This document shows, one piece after another, positions 1 through 8,446 of a stretch of DNA of 39,146 nt (position 1 is the first letter of the stretch; the number at the start of each line of letters is the position of its first letter). The stretch is from Planctomycetota bacterium (lineage in GTDB: Bacteria; Planctomycetota; Planctomycetia; Gemmatales; Gemmataceae), in the NCBI GenBank assembly GCA_016191165.1, contig JACPPF010000067.1, positions 1 to 39,146 on the forward strand, given 5' to 3'. The notes under the pieces are model-generated. The model worked only from the letters and a program-made list of their open reading frames with translations, ran no database searches and was not told where the DNA came from. The position numbers and the translations under genes are program-made.

Positions 1-95
1 GACGCCGATCCTTCGGGATCACTACCGCTTTAAGCGGTTCAATCATTGAGGCTGCGAAAGCAAACCTCGCCGATCGACCGGAGCCTTTTTTATTG
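1..95 (+). other. Structured segment ending in a T-run; possible terminator or 3' end of an RNA or gene to the left
   Basis: Three small hairpins lie in a row: GATCCTTCGGGATC at 7-20, CCGCTTTAAGCGG at 25-37, and a GAGG/CCTC stem closing a GCGAAAGC-type loop at 48-68. A GGAGCC followed by six T residues at 86-91 comes next, and AGGCT at 49-53 could pair with AGCCT at 82-86. This is compatible with a rho-independent terminator of something beginning left of the window, or with the 3' end of a structured RNA. I do not recognise an RNA family. A single degenerate CRISPR-like unit cannot be excluded, but nothing is repeated within the window. Confidence 0.35.
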
Positions 96-136
96 ATTAA
101 CCAAAACACGCCTCGTCGGTCTGAGGCGGAGCCTCG

Positions 137-255
137 TTAGGGTAACAAACCAACAGCGAGCCGCCGGGCGTGTCCCGGCGGTGAACCAAGGCGGATCGGG
201 ATGAACCGCCGGGACAAGCCCGGCGGCTCGCTGCGACTTTCACTTGAACCAGGCC
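137..255 (+). repeat. MITE-like repeat, copy 1 (left end missing)
   Basis: This copy shares the block TTAGGGTAACAAAC, the paired GCGAGCCGCCGGG and CCCGGCGGCTCGCTG arms, and the right terminus TTGAACCAGGCC with copies at 25087-25226 and 39011-39146. The left terminus GGCCTGGTTCAA seen in the other copies is absent; before base 137 the sequence is unrelated. The right terminus abuts the stop codon of the lipoprotein gene at 255-257. There is no coding potential of its own. Confidence 0.8.
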
Positions 256-1868
256 TATTGTTTCGCCGGAATCACTGGGATCATGGGCAGGTCAGGCCGG
301 GATCCGGGCAACAGATTCGTGGGCGGTATCGGCGGCAGCGTGATCGGTTCACGGGCCTCATTGGTCCGGCTGGCCGGCAGGATCGGCGTCTTCGGCGCCG
401 GCAGCTCGATGCCGCTTCCCTTCGTGTCCTTCGTCCCTGGATTTGGGATCAACGGTACCGGCGGCAGATCGCTGAGGCCCTTGTCCTTCTTTTCGATCGG
501 ATTCGGAATCGGCGGAATGAACGGTTTGTCCACGTTCGTCGGCAGCGGGACCACCGGAATGATCGGGGCGGGCTTGGTATTGTCCTCGCCCTTGAATCCC
601 GGCGGCGCCGGTAGATTCAACGCCGGCAGGCCGATCTTGTTTCCACCGTCGTCCTTCGGCGCCGGGACGATTTCCTTCTTCGGTTCCGGGGTCTTGCCAT
701 TGGATGCCTCGGGCATCTTCGGCAATTGTTTCGGGATGGCGCCCGGCCCGGTCGGTTTGAACTGCAACGGGAACGGAATCTGCATCAACGGCGGCACAAA
801 ATGGCCCGGCGGCTTTTGCGACGCAGGCGCCCCGCCGGGAACCGCTGAGGTCATCCCCGGCGAATGCTGCAAGCCCTGGTCGATGTTGCCGATACGCAAA
901 ACGAGCAAAATGCTGCCGCGCCGCAGCGCTTCCTGGATCGGGTCCTGGCCCGGTTCGAGCCGGGTCGAGACGATCTCGTCGGGTCCGGCTCCGGCGGCGT
1001 CCTGGAACTGCGGGTCGGGCAGGTAAATCACCTTTACGATATAATTCCTATCCACGACCTGCTTGAAGTCGTCCTCGCTGAACTCCACCGGCACGCTGTT
1101 GTGGGCCAGGAATTCGTTGGTCTTTGGACTGGTCGGCACGACTTCCAGCGTCGGATACAGTTCCAGCGCCGGTCGGCCGGGGATGTGTGTCAACTTCAAG
1201 CGATAGATGGCGCTCTGGGCAAAATTGTATCGGCCCGGGGTTTCCAGGGGCGTCGTGGAGTAATTCGGCTTGCCATCGGCGCTTTTGGTGAACCAGTAAA
1301 TCTTCATGCCCGCCGGCTTGGAGAAGAAGACCTGCGTGCGCTGGGCGGGAAATAGCGCCCCCGGGGCGCCGTTGTTGGCGAACTGCGCCAGCTGGACGCC
1401 GCCGGGCATGTTCATGCCGCCTGGCGGGACGTTGGCGTTCATGAGGCCGCCGCCTGGCATCATGCCAGCGAGGGCAGTCTTTTGAAACGGTCCCGCTGGC
1501 GCCGCGCCCGGATAGGGGGGCAATCCTGGCGGGGAAATCAAACCATTGCCAGGCATCCGCATCGGAAGGCTGCTTCCCGGAGGACCGCCCATTCCCATAC
1601 CGGGCGGGTGCATCTGGATGCGGTTCAGCGGCTGATTCTGCGACATCATCATGCGCGCCGCATATTCGCTGCCCGGCGGGGCCATGTTGTACGGCGCCGC
1701 CATCGGGACGCCTTCCCCATGGGGGCCCTTCACGCCGGGGACCATCGGCGGCCCGGCGCTTTGGCCGTAATTCGCGCGGGCGCCGCCCGTTTCCGGACCG
1801 TGATCGACGTTCACGCAACCGCTCAAAAATCCAGCCAGCAGCAAAGCGCCCAAGATACGCCGTTTCAT
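255..1868 (-). CDS. Proline/glycine-rich lipoprotein of unknown function
   Basis: A 537-residue protein begins with a lipoprotein signal peptide: MKRR, a hydrophobic core, then the lipobox LSGC with Cys18 as the predicted lipidated residue. It is therefore probably an envelope lipoprotein. Residues about 25-175 are a low-complexity Gly/Pro/Met/Asn-rich stretch. Residues about 180-340 form the only folded-looking part, containing VIYLPDPQFQD and a segment ending in GSILLVLRIGNIDQGL. I recall this block from planctomycete hypothetical proteins, but no function is known to me. The C-terminal 190 residues are Pro/Lys-rich and probably extended. The start is supported by AGGGGA about eight bases upstream of ATG. 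The stop codon touches the end of the MITE-like repeat at 137-255. It is transcribed divergently from the next gene. Confidence 0.8.
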   Translation of the reverse strand: MKRRILGALLLAGFLSGCVNVDHGPETGGARANYGQSAGPPMVPGVKGPHGEGVPMAAPYNMAPPGSEYAARMMMSQNQPLNRIQMHPPGMGMGGPPGSSLPMRMPGNGLISPPGLPPYPGAAPAGPFQKTALAGMMPGGGLMNANVPPGGMNMPGGVQLAQFANNGAPGALFPAQRTQVFFSKPAGMKIYWFTKSADGKPNYSTTPLETPGRYNFAQSAIYRLKLTHIPGRPALELYPTLEVVPTSPKTNEFLAHNSVPVEFSEDDFKQVVDRNYIVKVIYLPDPQFQDAAGAGPDEIVSTRLEPGQDPIQEALRRGSILLVLRIGNIDQGLQHSPGMTSAVPGGAPASQKPPGHFVPPLMQIPFPLQFKPTGPGAIPKQLPKMPEASNGKTPEPKKEIVPAPKDDGGNKIGLPALNLPAPPGFKGEDNTKPAPIIPVVPLPTNVDKPFIPPIPNPIEKKDKGLSDLPPVPLIPNPGTKDTKGSGIELPAPKTPILPASRTNEAREPITLPPIPPTNLLPGSRPDLPMIPVIPAKQ

Positions 1869-1963
1869 GGCACGGTCCCCTTTCGGACTTCACAGAAAAA
1901 CGCCTGACGTTATACTCGGCCAGGGTCGGCAAGGAACTTTCGTCAAAATCGGAAAAGTCTGCC

Positions 1964-2785
1964 ATGCTCACACGCGCGATCTTTCTCCTGTCGCTCACGC
2001 TGACCGGTCTTTTCATTTACGCGATTGCCCGGCCTGACCCATCTGCGCCGACTGCCGAAGTTCCTGATGTCGCCTTTGTGCCGCAACTCGCCGCGCTTGA
2101 CGCGAAACTGGATATTCACAAGATCCTGCGTGACGTGTGTACCGAGCTTTCCGCTCAGAAAGCGCCGTGGCTGGCCGTCAAATTTCGCCAGGCCATGCGG
2201 GATGGGTCGCGGAGTTTTGTCACGCAGGGTTCGTTTCAGCGGGGTCCCGCCGGCTGTGCGCGTCTGGAACTGGAAATCATTGACGGACCACCCCTGGCCA
2301 AACTGACGGTTGTCAGCGACGGGGAGTTGCTGGCGCAGGCCCGGCGAATCGGCCTGGGTGAGCCCTCGGTTACCATCGCAAAAATCCCAACCTCGGATCG
2401 CCACCGCCAGGATGGCTTCCTCATCAACGCGGGCTGCGGCGGGCCCGGGGCGGTGCTTGAGCAAATGAACCAGCACCTTCAGGGCGCCACGCTCCAGAGC
2501 GGCCACCTGGGCGATCGCGCGGTGACGCTGGTCGAAGGGGAATTCGACCGCGCTCCGGCAAACCTGCCGCCCACCATCCGCGCGCGCGTGCGCGCCGGGC
2601 GCATTTACCTGGACGCTCAAACCCGCTGGCCATGCCGACTGGAGTGGTGGGCCGCCAAGCCCTCGGCCGAGCGCCGACCCTTGCTGAGCGTGGATTACCT
2701 CGACCTCGAACTTGGCCGGCAGCTGTCCGACGAGGATTGCAAGAAGACGTTTTCGTATCATCCGGATTCGCCGGCGAAAAAATAG
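1964..2785 (+). CDS. Exported or membrane-anchored protein, possibly LolA/DUF1571-like
   Basis: A 273-residue protein has an N-terminal hydrophobic segment (residues about 3-22, LTRAIFLLSLTLTGLFIYAI) that could be a signal peptide or a single membrane anchor. The remainder is soluble. A central part containing LELEIIDGPPLAKLTVVSDG and a later RIYLDAQTRWPCRLEWW resemble the strand pattern of LolA-like lipid-carrier folds and the planctomycete DUF1571 family, in which a sugar- or lipid-like load is often assumed but unproven. This assignment rests on general resemblance only. The Shine-Dalgarno is weak. The gene is divergent from the lipoprotein gene across 95 bases, so a shared promoter region is likely. 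It is followed after 116 bases by the PD40 gene in the same direction. Confidence 0.65.
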   Translation: MLTRAIFLLSLTLTGLFIYAIARPDPSAPTAEVPDVAFVPQLAALDAKLDIHKILRDVCTELSAQKAPWLAVKFRQAMRDGSRSFVTQGSFQRGPAGCARLELEIIDGPPLAKLTVVSDGELLAQARRIGLGEPSVTIAKIPTSDRHRQDGFLINAGCGGPGAVLEQMNQHLQGATLQSGHLGDRAVTLVEGEFDRAPANLPPTIRARVRAGRIYLDAQTRWPCRLEWWAAKPSAERRPLLSVDYLDLELGRQLSDEDCKKTFSYHPDSPAKK

Positions 2786-2901
2786 TCCGCGCCGGGCATG
2801 GAACATTTTGCCTCGTTCTTGCGTCCATCCCGGAAAGGCAATAACCTTAGGGAAGTGCCCCCCGGCCTCGCCATTCCATCACTACCATCCGGAGCCTGCC
2901 G

Positions 2902-3738
2902 ATGATGCGATTCTCGATTGCGGCAATGTTAGTTCTGCTGATGACCGGCCGACCCGAGGCCGGGGAGACGAAATTGGTCAAGGTCTTCAACCTCGGCAAG
3001 GTCAACACGCCCGGCAACGAGGAGGATCCCAGCGTGACGCCTGACGGAACGCGACTTTTCTTCGTTCGCAAGGGGAAGAAGAACCTCGACATTCTCCAGG
3101 CCAAGCGCACCGTCTCCGGGTTTGGGCCTGGCAGTCCGTTCCTTTTTGACCGCGGCGCGGATGTGCGTTCGCCGTTTGTTCACAAAACCAAGCTGTACTT
3201 CTCCACGAACGAGGTCCCGGACAAAAAATTCGAGGACATCAAGAACTTCGATCTGCGCTGGCAGACAGGCACCCAGGCGGCGCTTCCCATTCTGGGCAAC
3301 ATCAACACGCCGGCGGACGAAATGTACCCCTGGGTCACGCCGGGCGGTTCGGAGATGTACTTCAGCAGACGCACCAAGGAGGGCTGGAAGTTGTTCATCG
3401 CCCGGGGTCCGATGCCAGGTCCAATCGGCCAGGCCAAAGAGGTGGGCTTCTCGGCCGGGTTTCATCGCGCTACCTTGAGCGGCCAATCGCTAACGATGTA
3501 CCTCCAGGGACCGCTGGAGAATGGACGCATCGGCATCTTCCGCAGCCGGCGCGCCAAGCCAGGGCAGGCCTGGTCCAAACCCGAGCCGGTCAGCGGGCTC
3601 AATCATCCCGAAAGCAAACTGGGAGATATGCAACCGGCCCTCAGTTACGATGGACTGCGGCTATATTTCGTCTCGGATCGACCGGGTGGCCAGGGAGGGC
3701 TGGATATCTGGTACGCGCCGACTTCGCAATTGAAGTGA
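2902..3738 (+). CDS. Exported PD40 (WD40-like / TolB-type) beta-propeller protein
   Basis: A 278-residue protein opens with a signal peptide (MMRFSIAAMLVLLMTG, predicted cleavage near residues 20-21) and is probably periplasmic or secreted. Repeated propeller-blade motifs follow: DPSVTPDGTRLFFVR near residue 45, SPFVHKTKLYFSTNE near 93, YPWVTPGGSEMYFSRR near 145 and QPALSYDGLRLYFVSDRPGG near 245. The pattern of Asp/Gly-turn, aromatic strand and final GGLDIWYAP is typical of PD40 repeats as in TolB. Blade spacing suggests four or five visible blades, so it may be an incomplete propeller or may dimerise. These proteins usually mediate protein contacts. No catalytic residues are evident. Confidence 0.8.
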   Translation: MMRFSIAAMLVLLMTGRPEAGETKLVKVFNLGKVNTPGNEEDPSVTPDGTRLFFVRKGKKNLDILQAKRTVSGFGPGSPFLFDRGADVRSPFVHKTKLYFSTNEVPDKKFEDIKNFDLRWQTGTQAALPILGNINTPADEMYPWVTPGGSEMYFSRRTKEGWKLFIARGPMPGPIGQAKEVGFSAGFHRATLSGQSLTMYLQGPLENGRIGIFRSRRAKPGQAWSKPEPVSGLNHPESKLGDMQPALSYDGLRLYFVSDRPGGQGGLDIWYAPTSQLK

Positions 3739-3742
3739 TTAT

Positions 3743-3819
3743 GCGACCAGCCCCCAGCGCAAGCTGGGGGTGTTGGAGGGCTGCCCAATCCCCACGCTTG
3801 CGCGTGGGGCTGGTATCGC
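3743..3819. repeat. Double palindrome between convergent genes
   Basis: Two strong hairpins lie side by side: CCCCCAGCGCAAGCTGGGGG at 3751-3770 and CCCCACGCTTGCGCGTGGGG at 3790-3809. They are nested inside an outer inverted pair (CCAGCCCC near 3747 against GGGGCTGG near 3805). The two inner hairpins are related in sequence, so this looks like a REP-type composite. Its place between convergent PD40 and pepA genes suggests it also stops transcription in both directions, although no T-run is present. Confidence 0.7.
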
Positions 3820-3843
3820 TTCGCTTGACGAACGGTCCTGGGG

Positions 3844-5328
3844 TTAGCCGGCATCGTAGGCCCGCGCCAGTTCAACAAGCGTGCGCACGAAGCAGCCGGT
3901 TCCGCCCGAATCACGCAAGGCGCTGTCTTTCTCGGCCCAGGACGGGCCGGCGATATCCAGGTGAACCCACGGCGTAGCGCCGACGAACTCCTCCAGGAAC
4001 TTGGCCGCCGAGATGGCGCCGGCATAGCGCGAGCCGCCCGTGTTTTTGATGTCGGCCACGTCGCTCTTGATCATCTCGCGATAGTGCGGGAACATCGGTA
4101 ACGGCCAGGCCTTCTCGCCGGACACCGCCGCGGCGGCCAGCACTTTTTGGCTCCACGTTTCGCTATTGCTCATCAACCCGGCCACGTCGTAACCCAGGGC
4201 CACCATGCACGCGCCGGTCAACGTCGCCAGATCGACCAGGTGGCTGGCCTTTTGATCGACGGCATACGCCAGCGCGTCGGCCAGGATAAGCCGGCCCTCG
4301 GCGTCGGTATTGAGCACCTCGATCGTCTTGCCGTTGCGCGCTTTCAGCACGTCCCCAAGTTTCATCGCCTTGCCCGAAGGCATGTTCTCGACCAGGGCCA
4401 TCACGCCCAGGACATTAACCGGAAGCCGCAATTCGGCGATGGCTTGCATGGCGCCCAGCACGGCCGCGGCGCCGGCCATATCGCATTTCATGTCCACCAT
4501 TTGGTCCGTGGTCTTGAGCGAAAGCCCGCCCGAATCGAACGTGACTCCTTTGCCGACGAACGCGAGCGTCGGGCGGCTGCCGCCCAGGGCATGCTTGAGC
4601 AGCACGACGCGCGGCGGCCTTTCCGAACCCCGCGCCACCGCCAACAGCGAATTCATGCGCTCCACGACCAACTTTTGCTCGTCGAGGATTTGCAGTTCAA
4701 GCCCGGTCCTGACCGCGATGTCCCGAGCCCGTTCGGCAAAGGTCTCGGGGTAAAGATCGCAAGGGGGCAGGTTCACCAGTTCACGAGCGAGGTTGGTGCA
4801 GCGCCCTTCAATTTCAGCGCGGCGGACGCTCTCCAGCAGAGAGGTTTCGGGGGATGTGCCGAGAATCACCAGTTCCGCGGGCGGCGTGCGCTCGTTTTCA
4901 CTTTTGCGCAGTCCAGCCGTACTTGAACCCTGAAAAAAACCGGCGACCACGGCGCGCAGAACGGCATCCGCGTCCATCGGGCTCGCGTCGGGCAGTGCCA
5001 CGGCGATTTGCCTGGCTTTCCTGGTGGAGAGCATCCGCCCCGAAGCGGCGGCACAGCAGAGAAGCGAGGCAAAATCGCTTTTTCCACGCGCGCCCAGGCC
5101 CATCACCAAAATCCGGCGTGCCGCGATCCCGGTAACCTGGTAAAGCGGCGTCAATTCGCGCGCCTTGCCCACGGCGTCGCCCTGCTCGCGCAACTTCGTC
5201 AGCATGCCGCCCAGCTTTGCGTCCAGCTCGGCCGAGACGCCGACGAGGGGCTCGTCTTCCCAGATTCCGATCACAAGCCAGTCGGCCGCAACCACCGACA
5301 ACGGCAACGTTTGGTAAATGATTTGCAT
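3844..5328 (-). CDS. pepA: Leucyl aminopeptidase (family M17)
   Basis: A 494-residue cytosolic metallopeptidase removes N-terminal residues from peptides. The N-terminal half (about 1-170) is the variable M17 domain. The C-terminal catalytic domain contains VGKGVTFDSGGLSLK near residue 255-270, MKCDMAGAAAV near 280 and the family signature NTDAEGRLILADAL near 338-351. These supply the expected lysine, aspartate and glutamate ligands for two metal ions, and all appear intact. Its length matches the family's usual 480-500 residues. It begins with ATG at 5328, is the last gene of the long minus-strand run and converges on the PD40 gene. It is separated from the upstream membrane/spermidine-synthase-like gene by 84 bases holding a 13-bp inverted repeat. 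Confidence 0.95.
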   Translation of the reverse strand: MQIIYQTLPLSVVAADWLVIGIWEDEPLVGVSAELDAKLGGMLTKLREQGDAVGKARELTPLYQVTGIAARRILVMGLGARGKSDFASLLCCAAASGRMLSTRKARQIAVALPDASPMDADAVLRAVVAGFFQGSSTAGLRKSENERTPPAELVILGTSPETSLLESVRRAEIEGRCTNLARELVNLPPCDLYPETFAERARDIAVRTGLELQILDEQKLVVERMNSLLAVARGSERPPRVVLLKHALGGSRPTLAFVGKGVTFDSGGLSLKTTDQMVDMKCDMAGAAAVLGAMQAIAELRLPVNVLGVMALVENMPSGKAMKLGDVLKARNGKTIEVLNTDAEGRLILADALAYAVDQKASHLVDLATLTGACMVALGYDVAGLMSNSETWSQKVLAAAAVSGEKAWPLPMFPHYREMIKSDVADIKNTGGSRYAGAISAAKFLEEFVGATPWVHLDIAGPSWAEKDSALRDSGGTGCFVRTLVELARAYDAG

Positions 5329-5346
5329 GGCCTTGAGTGGAATACC

Positions 5347-5400
5347 CCGCCTGCCGTTTTGCGATTCTGCGGGGCGCCGCGAACGCTAAACGGCAGGCGG
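5347..5400. repeat. Inverted repeat with perfect 13-bp arms between pepA and the upstream gene
   Basis: CCGCCTGCCGTTT at 5347-5359 is the exact reverse complement of AAACGGCAGGCGG at 5388-5400. The right arm is preceded by CGCT, giving the CGCTAAACG core also seen in palindromes at 18173-18212 and 19780-19820. It could act as a transcription attenuator before pepA, or simply be a REP-like element. Confidence 0.75.
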
Positions 5401-5412
5401 AATGTCTGGATG

Positions 5413-8322
5413 CTATCGCCAGCGCACGACGGACAGGAGGTTGTAATAGTCATCGGTCCAGACGTACCTCTCGCTGCTCGCAACGGTTTCCCAGTAGGGA
5501 TCGCTGCGGTTTTTGCGACCGATGGCTGTCTTGTAGGCCCGCAGGAAATCGCTGTCGCCGGTCAGGTGAGCCAGGTCCTTCGAGGTGCGCGCCACCATGA
5601 CCCATTCTGACGTATAGTGTCCTTCGCTGTGGTTGTCATTGATGTCGTGCCCGCGCAGGTGGGCGAAGCCCAGGTCCGCGGAGACGGCCGACACAACCAG
5701 GGGAAGGTCGACAAAGCGATTGGACGTATGAACGCACAGGATGCCGTCCTTGGTCAGTTTGGAGAAGTACATCTTGAACGCCTCGCGCGTCAGGAGGTGC
5801 GCGGGGATGGCGTCGGAGGAGAAGGCGTCCACGACCATCATGTGATAGAAGTTGTTCGGCCCGCCGCCGCGATCGGTTTCATCGGTCCTGGGCTGGCCGT
5901 TGTTGTCCAGGTAATGGTTCTCATAGGGCAGGTTCATGCGCAGGCGGGCGTCCCCCATGAGGACCTGGACAGCGGCGCCGCGCTCAAGCGCCTGCTCGAG
6001 GTAATTGAAGTAGACGGTGCGACTGCTTTTCTGCTTGGCCTTGCCGTATTCCAGCCAGTTGCCAAACTCGCGCGTCGGCGCCGCGAACGACAGGCGCTGG
6101 ACCTGGTTGTCGATCTCGTAGAAATGCACGTGCTGATAGGGCCGGCCGTAGGATGCCATCGTGCCGGTTCCCAGGCCAATAGTTGCGATCGGCGGCTCCG
6201 ACCAGGCGGTCACGAGTTCCGTCAGCGGCAGGTTGCCGACCCCCACATCGGCCAGGGCGTTGAAAATCAGCGATGCGGGCAAACGCGCGTCGGCGTGAAA
6301 CGTGTTCGGGTCGCCCTTGGACCAGTTGAATTTTTCCATCACGCGCCCGGCCGGCCCTTCGCGATGGTAGTACGTGGTGGCCAGTCGGCTCCGGTCCTTG
6401 GCCGGATCGCCGCGATCGGCCTTCTTTTCCGGGACGAGGTAATTCATGCCGTGGTCGATATGGCCGTGAATGAGCTGGCGATACGGACCAAAGCCGCGGT
6501 TCATTTGCTTGACACTGATGGCGCCGAAGTAGCTGCGGCTGGATTTTAGCGTGACTTCGGATTCCGCCTGCGCGACAAAGATGACGTGCAACAGCAGCAC
6601 GGCGCCGATGCCCAGGCCGAAACGAAACGGCCGGGAAAAGCAGGCCATGCAAAGAACCAGTGGGATGCCATACTGGAAAAGGTTGCGCACGATGTGCGAC
6701 ATATCGCGCGGCAGGACCAGACCGGCGATCAGCGTGAGGGCGAGGATCACGCCAGGCCAAACGAAATCCAGGTTGCGCACGAGCGATTCGTTGGCCGTCA
6801 CCCCGATCGAAACCGGCGCGTGATGATGTTTGCCGCCCTTTTGCTTGGTGACCGGCGCTTCGGGCTGGCTTTCAAACAAGCTTGCCAAAAAGTTATCCCC
6901 CAGGCCGATATCGAACATCTTGGGCCGGGCCAGCGCCGCGGCGAAGATCGCCAGCGGGAACTCCCAGTACTTCGGGAAGATGACCGGCGCGATCAGGGCG
7001 TTGAACATGCCGCCAACCATGCCGCCGACCGACATCCAGAGGTAGAACTCGGTAAGGAATCGCGTGCTGGGGCGATCCTTAGCCAATTCGCCGTGACACA
7101 CCATCGTCGTGGTAAAAAAGCCCATGACGTGGGCGAAGATCGCCACCTTCAATAGGCTCGGGTCTGAGGCCAGATTCCACACGTCCGACATGATCATGCC
7201 GGGGAGAAAGAGCACCTGGGCGTAGAGGAAAACAACGTGCGGCGTCTCGGTCCAGACCACCGGCCAGCGCGCGAACACCAGGATGAATGAGCCAAGGTAA
7301 AGGATCAGCGGAATGAGCCAGAACATCGGCTGCGGCGATAAGTCAGTCGTGATGTGGGTCGTGATGCCTAGCATCAGGCTCGACGGAATGGCGGCCAGCA
7401 TCACCCAGCGGAAGCGCCGAGCGAAGTTCATGTCATCATTGGCAACCGCAACCGAAGGCGCCGGCGCATGGGAGCGGCCCGCGCCATGGGCGCCCTTGCC
7501 GTGCTTGCCTGGCGCGCCGGCCTTGACACTGGTGGCGGCGGGCGCCGTCGGCGCGGCCGCCGGCGCGCCCGCGGCGATGCCGGTCTGGGCGTCCGGCGCG
7601 CTCGCCTGCGCCGCGGCCGGGGCGGGCTCGGGTTTCGGCTCCGGCGCGGGCGCCGCCTTCGGCAGGAAGGCGTCCTTCGCATTCCACACCATACCGGCGC
7701 AAACCGCCATGAACGCGATCAACGTGATGTAGCCGATGGCGTAGGTCCACCCCTGATTGGTCAGCGACACGTACGGCTCAATGAACAAGGGGTAGACGAT
7801 CAACGACGACATGCTGCCGAAGTTGCTTGCCCCGTAAAGAAAGTACGGATCGCGTGCCGCCGGATGCCCGGTGTGGACGAACCACTTCTGCAACAGCGGG
7901 GCGGACGTCGCAACTACAAGGAACGGCAACGCCACGTATGCGAAAAGTACCGCCAGCGTCGAGGGAATCGGGTTGGAACCCAGGTCTGGCACGAAACCCC
8001 ACAGGCTGTTGGGATTGGTGATCATCCCGTCCACCATGTCGGCGCCGCCAATCGCAAACGGGAACGGCAATAACAAAGTCAACGGCAGCAAAAGCAGCGC
8101 GCCATGAGCGATCAACTGCTGGCGCAAGGTGAGCCGCGTCGTCGCATTGTGGGTGTAGGCGTAACCCGCCAGCAGCACCATCTGAAAGAACACCATGCAC
8201 GTGTTCCAGACCTGGGGCGTGCCGCCCAGTTTTGGCAGAATGATCTTGCCGACGATCGGCTGAACCAGAAACAAAATGAACGCGCTGACGAACAGCGTGA
8301 GAGCATAAATCGGCAGTGCCAA
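5413..8322 (-). CDS. Fused polytopic membrane / spermidine-synthase-like protein, paralogue 1
   Basis: A 969-residue protein. The N-terminal part has paired membrane helices beginning with LALPIYALTLFVSAFILFLV, the conserved block LPKLGGTPQVWNTCMVFFQ and further helices. An Ala/Pro-rich linker (about residues 215-300) and another membrane block follow. The C-terminal part is a Rossmann methyltransferase-like, spermidine-synthase-type domain: GLGTGTMASYG near residue 712, EID at the end of the next strand, and DAFSSDAIPAHLL near 828. The family is often labelled fused MFS/spermidine synthase; the actual substrate is unknown. I place the start at TTG 8322, preceded by GGAG. An in-frame ATG at 8481 would overlap the upstream paralogue and adds 53 residues without family resemblance. 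Both other paralogues have the same TTG arrangement. Confidence 0.85.
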   Translation of the reverse strand: MALPIYALTLFVSAFILFLVQPIVGKIILPKLGGTPQVWNTCMVFFQMVLLAGYAYTHNATTRLTLRQQLIAHGALLLLPLTLLLPFPFAIGGADMVDGMITNPNSLWGFVPDLGSNPIPSTLAVLFAYVALPFLVVATSAPLLQKWFVHTGHPAARDPYFLYGASNFGSMSSLIVYPLFIEPYVSLTNQGWTYAIGYITLIAFMAVCAGMVWNAKDAFLPKAAPAPEPKPEPAPAAAQASAPDAQTGIAAGAPAAAPTAPAATSVKAGAPGKHGKGAHGAGRSHAPAPSVAVANDDMNFARRFRWVMLAAIPSSLMLGITTHITTDLSPQPMFWLIPLILYLGSFILVFARWPVVWTETPHVVFLYAQVLFLPGMIMSDVWNLASDPSLLKVAIFAHVMGFFTTTMVCHGELAKDRPSTRFLTEFYLWMSVGGMVGGMFNALIAPVIFPKYWEFPLAIFAAALARPKMFDIGLGDNFLASLFESQPEAPVTKQKGGKHHHAPVSIGVTANESLVRNLDFVWPGVILALTLIAGLVLPRDMSHIVRNLFQYGIPLVLCMACFSRPFRFGLGIGAVLLLHVIFVAQAESEVTLKSSRSYFGAISVKQMNRGFGPYRQLIHGHIDHGMNYLVPEKKADRGDPAKDRSRLATTYYHREGPAGRVMEKFNWSKGDPNTFHADARLPASLIFNALADVGVGNLPLTELVTAWSEPPIATIGLGTGTMASYGRPYQHVHFYEIDNQVQRLSFAAPTREFGNWLEYGKAKQKSSRTVYFNYLEQALERGAAVQVLMGDARLRMNLPYENHYLDNNGQPRTDETDRGGGPNNFYHMMVVDAFSSDAIPAHLLTREAFKMYFSKLTKDGILCVHTSNRFVDLPLVVSAVSADLGFAHLRGHDINDNHSEGHYTSEWVMVARTSKDLAHLTGDSDFLRAYKTAIGRKNRSDPYWETVASSERYVWTDDYYNLLSVVRWR

Positions 8323-8352
8323 GGGACGTTCTCCGGAAGCGAGGATGGTTGC

Positions 8353-8370
8353 TTGTTTGTTTGTTTGTTG
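8353..8370. repeat. Short tandem tetranucleotide (TTGT/GTTT) run
   Basis: Four and a half copies of TTGT lie about 30 bases upstream of the chosen TTG start of paralogue 1 (transcribed leftward). This tract is AT-rich compared with its surroundings and is a possible slippage site. The rest of the gap 8323-8446 shows nothing else I can name. Confidence 0.7.
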
Positions 8371-8446
8371 ACAAAAACGCTGGCCGCCCGCGGCGTGGCA
8401 AGCGCCTTGCGGCGCGAATGCCAAACCGCCGGCGGCGTCGCGGACC

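Noticed and set aside
48-68. CRISPR-repeat-like unit at the left edge
   Set aside because: Only one copy is visible, there are no regularly spaced repeats and no cas genes, so an array cannot be supported.
244-1026. 260-residue plus-strand open frame
   Set aside because: It is antisense to the lipoprotein gene. The Gly/Pro-rich codons of that gene leave the opposite frame open. It also begins inside a MITE-like repeat.
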